DNA of 64,000 bases from Aselliscus stoliczkanus (GCA_033961575.1 CM066736.1:3691501-3755500); one strand, 5' to 3'; shown: positions 31,060-42,862, counted from the stretch's first letter. Numbers and translations: made by a program. Notes: generated by a model not told the origin, from the sequence alone.

Positions 31060-32030
31060 CCATGTGTTTCATGCCAGGTTCGTGTCTGAGGAGCCTGCCT
31101 GTCACTGCCCGTCCTCAGGGAAGGCTGGGGGTGATGTTTGTCACCTCTTCCTGAAGGACCCGCAGCTTGTCTGCTCTGGGCAAACACCCCAGGGGAGGGT
31201 CAGTGTTGGGAGTCCGCCTGGGCCTCGGGAGGGGTGGGGCCGTGGCCGGCAGCCTCGGCAGGCGGAGAGCTTTCCTTCCCAGATGTTCAGTCTCTGACGG
31301 GAGGCCTCCTGGCGCATCCTGCTCTGCCCCCTGCGCAAATTGCAATTTCAGCCCGGCAGGAAGAGAGAAATGAGCTTGCATAATAGAGGAACATTTGGTG
31401 CTTTTGGCTGGGCCTGCAGAGGCGAAGGTTTTGTGCTGAAGTGTGCAGCGCGGAACAGAGAGGTTGCCTACGTGCCAGGCTGGGGGCCCAGCCCACTGGA
31501 GGGATGGCCATGCTGGAGGCCACACAGGCGCGGAGGGCAGGGCAGCTCCCCCAGGGCAGGGCCGATAGGGAGGAGCGGGGGGCTCGGTGACTCGGCTGTT
31601 TTCAAGAGTCGGGAAGGAGGGTTCAGAGAAACCACACCGGGCCGGGCTGGGTTGCTGCGGCCGGCAGGACGGTGGCCTCAGGGACTTGGCCAAGCACAGG
31701 CTGCAGAGGCCTGTCCTCTCCCCTGGGGCCTTTGGGCGACTTCCTTCTCACTCAGAGATCTGCGTCCTCAGCACAGAGTTGAACCTGAACGTCTTGATCC
31801 AGGGGGACGGATCTGAGCGCCCTGGACGGCTCCCCCAGGACCACTGGGCTGGACACGGCCGAGCACGGCTGGCCAAGGGCAGGGAGTCAGTCCCCAGATG
31901 TGACACCCCCACCCACAAAGGACCCCTGGCTCTGCTGTTTGTCAGGGGGACAGAAATGGGGTGGTAACCCCCCTCCAGAGATTCAAGGCTGGGCTGGGGT
32001 CAGACTGGCTCGTTTGGGCTCGGTGACTGC
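31060..32030. other. GC-rich stretch, no gene
   Basis: Several long overlapping frames on both strands (up to 192 codons) reflect GC content. No motif or splice pattern supports any of them. Confidence 0.35.
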
Positions 32031-32269
32031 AGAGGGCAGAGCAGGGAGGCTGGGCAGCCTCTGAGTCTGCTGAGTGTTCGCTGAGCGCCCGCTTTGTCTC
32101 AGGCCCTGTTCCAGGTACAGGCGTTACCAGGGCGAGCAGAGCAAGTGAAGAGCCAGGGGCCTGGGGCGGTTCTGTCTCGTCCCGTCCTGTCCAGACGCGG
32201 GCCTGGGAGACCTAGGAACATGGACGGTCACATCTGTGCGGGGGAGGGCACCACTGGCCCCCGGTTCTC

Positions 32270-32640
32270 CCCACGTCGTCCCCTTTGCCGTGTGATTTGG
32301 GACTGCTTCTGTCAAAGGGGTAGAATGCACTTCTGTGCCCCATGACTTTGGTCTGGCCATCGGACCTGCTCTGGGCAAAACAAGGAAGTGGAAGTGGCGC
32401 TTGCTAGTACTGTCTCTAGCCCTTACGGGACCTTCTACTTTCTGCACCTTTGCTGTGTGTGAGACAGACATGGCCTGGATTCACCTGCTGACCCAAGGGG
32501 AAGGAGAGAGGTGGCCAGCCAAGCCCGGCCTAGAGCTGCCAGCTGGCGGTGTGAATGGTAACTTGTGAGTATGGTCTGAAGCCACTGAGCTTGTTACGCA
32601 GCATGTTGGTGGCAATAGCTAACTGATACAACCGGCTATT
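32270..32640 (+). repeat. Ancient LTR-like repeat, family unassigned
   Basis: The text tgtgatttgggactgcttctg, then tctgaagccactgagcttgttacgcagc and agctaactgatacaac, resembles the 3' end of an old MaLR-type LTR. Confidence 0.4.
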
Positions 32641-32725
32641 ATTAACCCCAGTCTGTAGGCAAGGACATTGAGGCCCAGAGATGTGAAAGGAGCTTCTGGA
32701 TGTTACAGAGCTAATGTGGCTGAGC
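32640..32725 (-). repeat. MIR fragment
   Basis: The text attattaaccccagtctgtaggcaaggacattgaggcccagag is the reversed MIR core. Confidence 0.6.
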
Positions 32726-32744
32726 CCAGAGAAGGACACAGCTG

Positions 32745-32850
32745 TCTCGCTTATTCATTCAACACAGTTTTGTTGAGCACCTACTATGTGCCTGTAATTG
32801 TGCTAGAAGCTAGAGATAGTACAATGAGAATGACAGTCCTTTTATGAGCA
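32745..32850 (-). repeat. L2 3'-end fragment
   Basis: The text attcattcaacacagttttgttgagcacctactatgtgcc is the reversed L2 terminus. Confidence 0.75.
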
Positions 32851-33229
32851 ACCTCTGCTGGAAAAGAACTTCTGTTTTCCTGGAGTATCAACAGAAGTCT
32901 GACAATTGTGCCCCACCACCCTGGTGTTTGTGCCCATCCTGAACTGGTCACGGCAGTGACAGGACATGGGGCGTTGATTGGCCAGGCTAGATCAGGTGTC
33001 CACTCCCTGTGGCTGGGGAAGTGATGACCCCACCTGAACCACGTGAGAATAGAGAAAGAAGGGTTTCCCCAAAGAAAAAGTGCTGCCGTTAAACCTTAAG
33101 AAGGGGGAATAGATGCTCCGCAAAGTCCCGCAGGGCCCACGGCTGCTCCCGGCCTCCCCTACCTCTGACATTCCTTGCGGGAGCTCTGCCCAGCCCTCGG
33201 AAGATCAGATGTGATTTATTCCTGGCATC

Positions 33230-33430
33230 TGTGCTGCCGCTTGCTGCGAGGTGCTTTGCAGTGGAACAGTAAGTTACAGGGCCATTTATCTTGTTGGCGG
33301 CTTCTGATAAAACGAGCAGGCTGAGCAGCCAAGGCCTTTAACCAACATGATCAGGGCCGCTCGTTTAGAAACCAGGAGACCTTGAAATTGGCTTTAATTG
33401 AAGGGGTTAGCAGTGAGGGGCCTGGCTGGG
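33230..33430. promoter_or_regulatory. Unique block with GATA-like sites, candidate regulatory element
   Basis: The block is free of recognised repeats. It has ttatctt and tgataaa (GATA-like, opposite orientations, about 20 bases apart), plus ggcctttaacc and gctttaattga. Function is inferred. Confidence 0.22.
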
Positions 33431-33469
33431 TTTGTTCAGGATGGAGACACCCCACCTTCAGAAAGGTCG

Positions 33470-33590
33470 CAGCGATGGCGAGACCTGACTTTGAGTCCTG
33501 GCTGTGCCTCTGCATTTGACTTTGGATAAGCTATATCACCTCTTCTGGACTTGGTTTCCTCATCTGTGAAATGGAGATGCATCGATCAGC
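33470..33590 (+). repeat. MIR
   Basis: The order gactttgagtcctggctgtgcctctgcatttgac, cacctcttctggacttggtttcctcatctgtgaaatgg is the MIR core. Confidence 0.78.
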
Positions 33591-33960
33591 ATTGGCTCAG
33601 TTATGTGGCATTAACAAACAACCCCCAAATCTCATGGCCTAAACCAGCCCAAGTTCCTGTCTCACTCGTGCAGTGTGTCTGCTGTGGGTAGGCGGGGGTC
33701 TCTGCTCCACATCTCCTCACTCTGGGACCCAGACGAATGGAGCATCTCACCCACAATCCGGAGCACCATTGGGCGGAGGGCAAATTGTGCTCTATCTTAA
33801 AGCTTCTGCTGAGAAGCAGACGTGATGTAAGATATTGGGGATACATCTCATTGGTCCAGGCTAGTCACATGGCCATGCCTAACTTCTGGGGGCGGTGAGA
33901 GCGGAGAAGAAAAATCTACCCTGTGACTCAGTGGGAAAGCCAGGTGGGTTATTGCTGATC
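33590..33960. repeat. Ancient interspersed repeat, family unassigned
   Basis: The text tggcattaacaaacaacccccaaatctcatggcctaaacc resembles a common old repeat (accaaacttagtggcttaaaac). It is diverged. Confidence 0.4.
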
Positions 33961-34189
33961 AGAGAGCAGCTCTGCTGAGCCACCGTGGAAGCCAGGGTTT
34001 CTCTTCCTCCTCCCGGGGATGCTCATTACCTGACTCTGATCCGTTCTCTGTTTCCTGGCCGCATTCATCACCCTCCCCTACCTTTGCCACTTCACCCCAT
34101 CTGCTGGGAACCTCTGTGCCTGCTGCTGAGCCTTCAAGCTAGTCAGCCTGGCTCAAAAATCCCCTGTGCAGGCACTTCCCAGGGGAGTC

Positions 34190-34290
34190 CCGCCTGGTCC
34201 CAGAGGGCTGGGACCAGGCAGTTTTTTACCCCCACTGTATCCGCAGCGTCTAGAACAGTGCCTGGCACGCAGCAGATGCTCAGTAGTTAC
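34190..34290 (+). repeat. L2 3'-end fragment
   Basis: The text cccccactgtatccgcagcgtctagaacagtgcctggcacgcagcagatgctcag is the L2 terminus in sense orientation. Confidence 0.75.
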
Positions 34291-34489
34291 TTGTAATTGT
34301 GGGATGATACCCCCCACCATCATATGTCCTGGAAAGCATGGAAGGCCGTGCTAAGTGCCCGGTGCTGCCTGCCGCCCATGGTTGTTGCCTTGTGCTGGCC
34401 GCCTGCGCCAGCTGCCCTGCAGGCGTGCGTTAGCCCACCATCCTTCACACAACCCCCGTGGCAGGCAGCACTGTCGTAGGACTCTCCTT

Positions 34490-34680
34490 TAAAGTTTTTA
34501 TTTTCTCCCGTTTTATTGAGATATTATTGACGTATAGCATTGTGTTCATTTTAGGCATGCAGCACAATCGTCTGATAGCTGTGTACGCTGGGCAAGGGTC
34601 ACAGTAAGTTTAGTTAACTTCCGTCACCTCACATAGCTATGAATTATTTAACCAATTAATTGTCTGGATGGGAATTTGTA
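34490..34680 (-). mobile_element. Old L1 3'-end fragment, antisense
   Basis: The text cgttttattgagatattattgacgtatagcattgtg, gcatgcagcacaat, acagtaagtttagttaac matches the reversed end of an old L1. Confidence 0.6.
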
Positions 34681-34889
34681 AGCGCTACCCTCTTAGCAGT
34701 TTTCAAATATACCATACGCCGGCGGGTATTGCTAACTTCAGGCAGACTCTTCCCTGAGGCAGCATTCGTGTTTACTCATCCTGTGACTCCCTTCCCCTGC
34801 TCCAAGATGGTGTCAGTCCTTTGTGTTTTCTCGGTTTGTGCCTTTGCCAGGCAGAGAGTAGAAATTTCTGGAAGACAGTCCATCTGTCT

Positions 34890-35345
34890 GCCTTGGATTA
34901 ATCTGGGCTTTCTAGAGACACAGACCAATAGGGTACCTATATCTATATCTGTGTCATCTCTATGTATTTATAAAGAAATTTGTTATAAGGAGTTGGCACG
35001 TGTGATTACGGAGACTAAGAAGTCCCACCATCTGCCATTTGCAACCTGAGTCCCTGCAGAGCTGATAGCGTAAGTTCCAGTTTCAGTCTGAGTCCAAAGG
35101 CAGGGGAGGCTGATGTCCCTGCTTGAAATCAGGCAGAGAGAGCAAAGTCTCCCTTTTTTACCCTTTTGTTCCGTTCAGGCCTTCAACAGATTAGACGCAG
35201 CCCACCCGCGCTGGGGAGGACAGCCTGCTTTACTCAGTCTACTGATTCACAAGCGAATCTCACCCAGAAACACCCTCATGGACATGCCCAGAGTAATGTC
35301 TCACTAAATATCTGGGTGGCCTGTGGCCTGGTCGGGTTGATACAG
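34890..35345. repeat. Ancient interspersed repeat, family unassigned
   Basis: The order ctttctagagacacagaccaatagg, gttataaggagttggcacgtgtg, ttcaggccttcaacagattagacgc, cagtctactgattcac, aaacaccctcatggacatgcccagagtaatg, aatatctgggtggcc is a very common old mammalian repeat. I cannot name its family with certainty. Confidence 0.65.
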
Positions 35346-35520
35346 AAAATGAACCTTCGTGTGCCTTTTATGAAAACCCCTTCCTTGTATTGGTCAGGGT
35401 ATAGGCTCAGCTGCTGTAACCAAAGCACGGTGGTTAAAACAAGAGATATTTGCTTCTCTCTAATGCAAGAGTGCCCAGGAGGTGAGCCAGCTCTGCCTTC
35501 GGTTAGGGACCCTTTCCGCA

Positions 35521-35547
35521 GCCCCCCACCCCCCCACCCCACCCCCC
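35521..35547 (-). repeat. C-rich run, minus-strand G-quadruplex candidate
   Basis: C-runs of 6, 7, 4 and 6 are separated by single A bases, so the minus strand has four long G-runs with one-base loops. Confidence 0.7.
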
Positions 35548-35559
35548 GTCCTGTTGTTC

Positions 35560-36685
35560 CAGCAGCCCTAGGATATGACCCTTCACGGCATGGTTGAAAT
35601 GGAGCCAAAGTCAGACCTGCATTCCAGCTCTCAGAAAGAGGAGAAAGAGGAACTGGTGGGCAGGCAACTTCCTGTTCAGCAGGTGGTGCGGAAGTTGCGA
35701 AAACCATTTCCACCCACACTCCCAAGGGGAGCAGGGGAGGCAGGGAGATGGCACCTGCGGCTCAGCAACCAGCCACGTCCCAGCGAAGTCTTTCTTACTG
35801 GGGGCAGGAGGTGCCGCTGGCCTTGCTGAGAAATTGCTGTTGGTTCTGGAGAAGGGATGAGAAAGGGAGAAAGACTTGCATGTGTTGGAGTTGGTAAGAG
35901 GGAAGCAGGCGATGCCTTTCTGTGGCTGTGCCCTGGGGAGTGACCGTGCCTCGCTGCTGCACCCGCACCAGGAAGGGAGCACCCTGAGCACAGAGGTCCC
36001 TGTGCCGGCAAGCCCCGCCCCCCGTGCGCGCGGATGCTGAAGAATTGCACCCCAGAAGGGGCGGCCTGGTCCTGGACCCCTAGCATCTTGGGGTCCTTAG
36101 TGGGAACCAGTGACCAGAGGGAGCCCTTGGACCTTTGCTCTCTGATGGTGGAGAAGCCCCAGTCCTGAGACGGAGACTGAGTTTTCTATCATCTTGGGAG
36201 GATCAGGGCTTGAAATGGGTTCAAGTTAATTGGAAAGAAGAAAAGTCGGTAGTATGTTGCAGACCTGGATTTGGGGCCTGAGATATATACCCCCTGCATT
36301 GGTGTCTCTTTTTATGAAGGGAGGAGGTGGGCTTGGACATGTCGTCACGGCCCCCTGGTCACACAGCAAGTCCATGAGGAAAGCGGGACTCGGCGGGCGG
36401 CCTGCAGTTTGCAGACCCCACATGCATTGTTGCTACACCACCCAGCTCCAGTTGGTGTGCCAGCGCCCTTTGGAGTTTGGGTGCAGGGCAGGGAGGAGGA
36501 TGTGGGGTGGTGGAGGATGCCGGGAGCCTCAGGAGATGGCCATTCTAGGAAGTCCAGCAGGCTGCACTTCGGGAAGCCCCTTGGCGGCTCTTACTTACGT
36601 ACATCTCAGAAGAACTGGCTGTTTTCTAAACAAGTTGTCACCGGCTGTCGTCTGCCCACCCCAGGCTGGGCTGGAAGTCACTGGT
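35560..36685. other. Unassigned sequence
   Basis: No gene or clear repeat was recognised. Confidence 0.3.
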
Positions 36686-36689
36686 GAAT

Positions 36690-37160
36690 ATTCAGAGCTG
36701 CTCCTATATCATACCATTCAGTGGATTTTAGGGTACACACTTGTATAACCATCACCACAATCAATTCTAGAACATTCCATCAGCTTAGAAGGAAACCTCG
36801 TCCCGATTAGCAGTCCCTCCCTGTTCCCTGGTCCTAGCCCCAGGCAGCCATGGATCTATTTTTGTCTCCATGGATTTGTGCTTTCTGGACATTTCCATGC
36901 ATAAACTCCTACACTACGCGTCCTGTGTCTGGTTTTCACTCAGCATCCTGGCTTCAAGGTTTATCCGTGTTGTAGCGAGTGTCAGCGCTTCATTCCTGTT
37001 TACGGCTGAGTAATGTTCCATTGTCTGAAGACACTACATTTTGTTGGCTCATCAGTTGATGGACACGTGGGCTGTTCCCATTTCCTGGCTGTTGTGAATG
37101 GTGCTGCTATGAACACGTCTGTTCAGAGTTTTGCATGGACATGTGTTTTCGTTTCTCCCG
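36690..37160 (-). mobile_element. Old L1 3' fragment, antisense
   Basis: Order: ccatcaccacaatcaattctagaac, ctccatggatttgtgctttctggacatttcc, ttttcactcagcatcctgg, gctgagtaatgttccattg, atcagttgatggacacgtgggctg, gttgtgaatggtgctgc, gtttctcccggg. A clear and fairly long copy. Confidence 0.82.
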
Positions 37161-37352
37161 GGACTTGACATTTGGGGCAGGATATTTGTTACAGGGCATT
37201 GTAGGATGTTTAGCGGCATCCTGGGGTCTACCCCGCTAGATGCCAGCAGTATATCACTATCACTTTGTTGTGACAACCAGAAATGTCTCCAGACATTGCC
37301 CAATGTCCCCTGGAAGCAAAATTGCTCCTGGTTGGGAATCACTGGTGTGGAG
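37161..37352 (-). mobile_element. MER5A-like hAT-Charlie element
   Basis: The text gggcattgtaggatgtttagcggcatcc, taccccgctagatgccag, gtgacaaccagaaatgtctccagacattgcc, ccctggaagcaaaattgctcctggttgggaatcactgg is the near-complete MER5A sequence. These are non-autonomous hAT elements, inactive since early mammals. Confidence 0.85.
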
Positions 37353-37774
37353 TGAAAATATCTAATTGCAGAACACCACACATACCGCGGCACTCTTGTT
37401 AGGAAGTTTAAAAACAGCTACGACAATACTATTAATATGTCCTTTAGGGACATGGCTCTCCAGGTGTGCCCCCCAGAGCAGCAGCAGTGTCCCCGGGGGG
37501 CCGCCTCAGAGGAGCATGGTCTCAGGTTTCACTCCAGACCTGCCGAATCAGACACTCGGGTGTCGGTGTCGAGGCTTGGGATCTGTTCTGGGGCCCAGGC
37601 AGAGGACCCCCTCTGGGCAAGTGCTCTTTTCTGCCCACCTCAAAGTGGTCTGTGCAGACACCCAGCTCTGCCAACCAAACTGGGGCCCGGACGCTCCAAC
37701 TCCCTCAGCAATAAACCCAGCGAGAGCAGCTACCAGTCAACAGGTGCCCTGCACCCTGGATGAACACAGTCAAG

Positions 37775-37910
37775 ACCCTTTGTAATATCACCATCATTCC
37801 CATTTTACAGATGAGGAGACTGAGGCACAGAAAGGTCAAGCGCCTGGCCCATGCTCACACAGCTACGCAGAGCAGGAGCCCGGATGGGAAGCCCTCCTTT
37901 GGCAGAGAGA
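37775..37910 (-). repeat. MIR
   Basis: The text ccattttacagatgaggagactgaggcacagaaaggtcaag, ctcacacagctacgcagagc, agcccggatggg is a well-preserved reversed MIR. Confidence 0.82.
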
Positions 37911-38500
37911 CTCCAGCTAGGGCTCTATTTATGGCTCCCCATAGGTGAGGACATGAACCAAGGCCAGGAGGCTGTTTTTAGGTTTTTGTCCTGTCCTTTC
38001 TCCCAGGTTAGCCAGCCTGGGCGGGCAGTTGGAATCCACACTCAGCCCCTGCCAAGGAATGTCACAGCACTGTGCCTCAGCAGGGCCCGGGTGGGGGGGC
38101 AGCGGAGGGAGCGGAGCCTTGGCAGCTGTGACAAACAGAAAACAGATTGTTTCCCTCTGCTGCCACCCCCAGCCCAGGAGGGGGAGGGGACGCGCCGGAA
38201 CCCAATTACCCACTTAAAATGGGTGCTCTATTGTGGGATGAGGCAAGGTCAGGGGCAGGGGGGCGGGGCGCAGGCTCTGCCCAGGGTGCAGTGTCCCTGG
38301 CACAGCCCGTTGGCTGGGCCCCGGCTGGCCTGGCTTCCTCCTGCCAGCCCCACCACCTCCTCTCCTGGCTCATAAAGACCCAGCATTCCTTTCCAAAACT
38401 GGATTTTACTCTCCAAGTAACCTTGATGCTCTCATTGTCTCAGATTCTTCTCAAGAACCCTGGCTCCTCCTCTGAGCAGTCCAGACTCTAGGAAAGGCTT
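37910..38500. other. Unassigned sequence
   Basis: No gene is seen. A compact segment at about 38,100-38,220 looks unique and mixed in composition. Confidence 0.3.
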
Positions 38501-38504
38501 CTGT

Positions 38505-38594
38505 CATTCATTCATTCATTCATTCATTCATTCATTCATTCATTTCTCCCTCCCTCCCTCCCTCCCTCCCTCCCTCCCTCCCTCCCTCCCTCCC
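38505..38594 (+). repeat. Compound microsatellite (ATTC)n-(TCCC)n
   Basis: About 10 units of ATTC (38505-38545) pass directly into about 12 units of TCCC (38546-38594). The second part is a pure pyrimidine tract able to form a triplex (H-DNA). It lies just before the L2 tandem block. Confidence 0.95.
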
Positions 38595-38679
38595 TTCCCC
38601 ACCCCGATCTCTGTATCTCCATCCATCTTGTAATGCTCTGGAAATGTTTGAGCAGTCAGGCAGCTTAGCTTCCTTTGAG

Positions 38680-38990
38680 ATTCATTCATTTATTTACTAC
38701 TTTTTAAGCACCTATTATGCGTAGGCAGTAAGAGATGTTCTTTTGTCAGCATTTTGTGGAGCACCTACTATGTGTAGGCACTAGAGCTACTCTCATTCAT
38801 TTACTAAGTATTTGTGGTAAACATCCACATGTGCTTATCAAGTATTTGTGGAGCACCTGCCATGTGCTAAATGCTAGGACTGTATGTATTCATTTGCGAG
38901 GTGTCCGTGGAGCACCTACTATGTGTTAGCTGTTAGGAGTGCTGCAGTGAACAAAACAGACATGTTCTCTGCTATCAAGCATCTTGTGGT
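38680..38990 (-). repeat. L2 3' end with internal tandem amplification
   Basis: The L2 terminal motif agcacctactatgtg recurs at 38707, 38760, 38852 and 38911, with a degenerate copy near 38818. Each copy is preceded by tttgtgg-like or attcattta-like text. The last one continues normally into ctgcagtgaacaaaacagacatg. A normal L2 terminus has this motif once. Confidence 0.75.
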
Positions 38991-38999
38991 CCAGTAGGG

Positions 39000-40262
39000 G
39001 GCAGACACTCAACAACGATTTGATGTGATGGGCATTTATTGCACGCTGACTGTGCAGGGTTCTGGAGCGCTTGGAGGGCAGGGTTGGACACACGACGGTC
39101 AGTGTGAGTGGCAGGAGCGCTGTGCTGTGAGACTCAGATGAAGACTAAGTTTGTGACTTTGAGAGGCTTAACCTCCAGGACCTGTTTACTGCCCTGTAAA
39201 ACCCGTGGCAGTGAGACTTCGCAGGGGGGCCTGAGAGAGACCAGTTGGCCTCCGTAAGGGATAGTCGTTGCTTTTGATGGTTCAGCATCTGTTCTTCCCG
39301 GTAATGGTCCCCTGATCTTGTTGGGGGAAACTATTCTTTCCTCTCAGCACCTGTGGTTCAGGTGGTGCTGACCCCTCCTGGAGGAGCACATGACCAAACC
39401 TGGCCAATCAGGTCATCCCATCCCCTGACCTCAGTCGTTGGTTAGAGGGGGAGTCACATGACCCAGGCAGGGTTCAGTGAGATTCAGTTCTGGAACCATC
39501 AGGGAAAGAAGGGCTTCCTGTTGGGATTGGCAAGTGATGGGATGTGGGCCCCTGGCACCCTCTTGCCTCGAGGGGAGAGCCTCCCCGAGAATGAAACCAA
39601 CTTGCAAGAAAATGGAGAGAATGAGTCCCGAGGGCGCCATTCGGAGCCCCAGATCCAGCTGTGCCTGAAGCTTGTCCAGCTCCTGGGCTTTTCAGTCACA
39701 TGGGCCGATGAATTCTTTGTTGCTTCAGTCACTTCGAGTTTGGATTTTATCACTTGGAACCAAGCGCCCTGACTCATACACAAGCCTTTTCTCTCTCCTC
39801 ATTTCATAAAACAGAAATCCTATTACACCCCACATGGAAGAGGGAAGATTAATTCCCTCGTTTTCTAAAAAGCTGGTGCAAAATGGCTAGCGGGAGCGGC
39901 CGCCTAACCGCCCCTTGCTCTTCAGGATGTGAGCACCGTTATTCTCACAGCCCCGACCTCGCCTCGCTGAGTGGGGCCCACATCACTTAACCCTCCAGGC
40001 CTCGGCCTTGAAAGGTTTAAGATGGACAGTGCTCGGCCTTGTGGGCAGACGTGGACCTTTCCAGGCTGTCTGGTCTCTCCCTTCGTCCTGGATTCCCGGC
40101 CGGCTCAGGTGGAACAGTTGTCGGTGGGATTACTAACTTCGTCTGTAAAGGGCCAAATAGTAAATATTCTAGGCTTTGTGGACCATAAAGTCTCTGTTGC
40201 ATATTCTTCTTTGTTTTTTGTTTGTTTTGTTTCTTTACAACCCTTTAAAAACGTAAAAAATT
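39000..40262. other. Mostly unassigned, one old-repeat-like stretch
   Basis: The part 39,330-39,830 (ggccaatcaggtcatcc, gggagtcacatgacccagg) resembles an old interspersed repeat seen in other copies here (near 32,940 and 44,060). No gene. Confidence 0.3.
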
Positions 40263-40341
40263 GGGCCAGCCGAGTGGCGTGGTAGTTAAGAGCTGGCTTG
40301 GGACGCCAGCGGCCCTGGTTCAGGTCCCACATATGAGGGCC
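40263..40341 (+). mobile_element. Short SINE, head only
   Basis: The head GGGCCAGCCGAGTGGCGTGG, ggcttgggacgccagcggcc and the B-box ggttcaggtccc are present; it stops after atgagggcc without an A-rich tail. Confidence 0.85.
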
Positions 40342-41840
40342 AAAATCATCTTTAGTTCACAGGCTGCACACAAAAAATAGGCTACAGGCTAGATTTGGCT
40401 CACGGCTGAGATTTACCGACTCCCGGTGAGTTGATAGTTATGGGGACCCAGTGTACCTTTTCTTTCCCCTCCCTTCCCTCCCCCCCTCCTTCCCTTCTTA
40501 CCCCCTTACTTTCTTTCTTTTTTGGGATAAAAACCCCCATTCCCCCAAACCCAGGAAATATCCTGGAAATTTTAATATTTTGGCGTCAAAATTCATACCT
40601 ACAACTAGGCCCCATCTCCTTTGCCTGCTATTTGTCTCCATGGCACGTATCACAATTTGTAACTCCAGGTTTATTTCTTTGATTGTTTTAGGCATCTCTT
40701 CATTCTAGAATATAAGCTCCATGAAGAAGGGAAGCCCTGGGAGGCCCAGGGCCCAGGGTGCCTGGCAGGTTGGGGCTGATTTTAGTGGCTGTGAGGCTGG
40801 GTGGGAATGTGTGGTAAACTTGACTCGGTGCAGAGACCTTGGGCTTTCAGCTGTGTGACCAGGGCGGGGCAAGTGAGTGAGGGGCCGCTGGAGTCCTCTC
40901 TACACAGGCAAGCTGAATCCTTGCTCCAGAATCATGAACTCATAAAGTAGTGAGCTCCCCGTCCCTGGAGGTGTGTAAGTGGCAGCAGTTTGCCTGCCAG
41001 GGCTGGCATGCACATGTAATTCCTGCCCCCAAAGGCAGGCCTCTCCTCTGCCAGAAGACGCCCACAATTCCCTGGCTTGCTCAAGAACCTCTGGCTATAA
41101 TTTGCCAAGATCCCGATTTGGCTTCTTTGGGATTAGGGGGCTGCCAGGCATCACCTTGAGATCTTACACTTGTCAAGCAGAACCAGAGAGACACTTGAGT
41201 TCTGCAGTTCTCTCTGTGCCCAGCTTTCCGGGGAGCCCTGGGTGCGGGTAGTCCAGGAGCCCGGGTTTCCAGAGTCCTGAGCCAGCCTTGGGCCTCGTCT
41301 AACAGGACTCCTCTCACCCCCTTGCTTGAGCTGGGGGAGAAGCTGGTTCCCAGTGGGAATCCAGGCCAGGCAGGCCTCAGAGTCTCCTTGGGTATGGGGA
41401 ACCCAGCCTGGGTACTCCCCTCCCCTGTCTTCTCCAGGCTTGGCTACCAACCCTGGAATCCGCAAATGGGCCCAGCGGCTGTCTTACCCAGGGCACCCTT
41501 CCCCCTCCTGTTAGATCCCCTGGGCTCATCACAACACAGGCGTGGGCTGGTCACAACCCTGGAGTTCCTGGCTGGCGGACCTGCACCTGCTACCAGGTAC
41601 CCAGGGGGCATGTTTACCTGGTTCCACGCCGGTACACTGTTCTGGGTGTTTGGGGCTGGTTTTATTCCAATGGACGGGTGCCCAGGCCGTGGAGCGAAGT
41701 ATTTATAATGCCATCCCTTTGGAGCTCTTTGGGCAGTGTGGCCTCAATCACTGAATTGTAGATGTATTTTGAGATTCCCACTCTACCTCTTATTTGAATT
41801 CCTGTCAGAGCCCCCCTCAAGAAGAGGGGCTCAGGTACAC
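40342..41840. other. Unassigned sequence
   Basis: No gene was recognised. A pyrimidine-rich patch (cccctcccttccctcc) lies at about 40,467-40,510. Confidence 0.3.
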
Positions 41841-41844
41841 CCTT

Positions 41845-41950
41845 GTCAAAGTAGGTGCCATTATTATCCCCGTATCACCCAGAGAAACTGAGGCACAAAA
41901 GGGTAAGTGCCCCAGTTCACCTGGCTTGGTTGCACATTCATTTAGTGTTA
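41845..41950 (-). repeat. MIR fragment
   Basis: The text gtgccattattatccccgtatcacccagagaaactgaggcac is the reversed MIR core. Confidence 0.65.
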
Positions 41951-42369
41951 TATTTATGCATCTGTTCAATGGTGGTACTGGGAGTCAGGGTGAACAAGGC
42001 AGCCTCCACCCTCAGGGAGCACAGGGTTTGACAGGCTGCTGGGGACACACAGCTGGAGCCTTGGCTAAAATCCAGGGGTCCGGGAAGCCTACCCCAAGGA
42101 CCAAAAGCCTGCAGCTTGGTTCCAGCTCAGGGGACAGCTCAGTCTGTCTGTCTGCCCCTTCATGGTTGTGCCAGTTTCCTCACCTCTTGGGCTTCTGGTG
42201 AAGATGAAGTAAGTTATGTGTCTCTAGAATAGATGGAACAGAGCCTAGACCACCCTAAGCTGTGCATGTCAGTGATTGTTTTTATAAATCCCAGCTGATT
42301 ACATAAACAAAAGGCGACATTTCAGCTCAGTCTCTAAGCATCACCGAGGGGCAATAGCTAGGCAAAGGT

Positions 42370-42500
42370 ATGCACAGTGTGGGGAACAGTGTTCCAGGTA
42401 GAAGGAACAGCATGTGCAAAGACCTGTGTTCCTGTTGCACTGGGATGCATGAAGAGCCGAGTGCAGGGCTCAGCGCCGATGTGACAAAGGCGGAGCCCTG
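42370..42500. repeat. Ancient L2-like repeat
   Basis: The text gggaacagtgttccaggtagaaggaacagcatgtgcaaagacctg matches the same old repeat class as 20,650-21,190. Confidence 0.5.
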
Positions 42501-42862
42501 CCCTTTGGGGTTCACGGAGGATAAATCAGACCCTTTAGCGAGAGGTGGGAAGGAACAGGGAGGTGTGTGTTGGAGTGGGGTGCAGAAGAGAGGAGGAGCA
42601 CCCTCCCTCGGGCCTCATCTTTCAAGTGCGTGTGGGAGCAAACATTGCAGGGACCTTCCTTGTTGATTAAAACGGATAGGCCAGTTCTGGGGACGAAGAT
42701 AGATAGGTCTCCCTGGAAGGCTTTGCTTCTCCCAGCTCCTCCCCTCGCTCTGTGAAAAGCCTCCTCAATGGCCTTGGCTGCCTAGCCCCGCGGCTGTGGA
42801 AAATGAGTCTCTTTTCCCGGTGTGCAGACGGCCCCGCTGTGACTCCCACTTAAGAGCAAGGC

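Noticed and set aside
31115..31693. 192-codon open frame, minus strand
   Set aside because: Compositional; there is a competing plus-strand frame and no recognisable domain.
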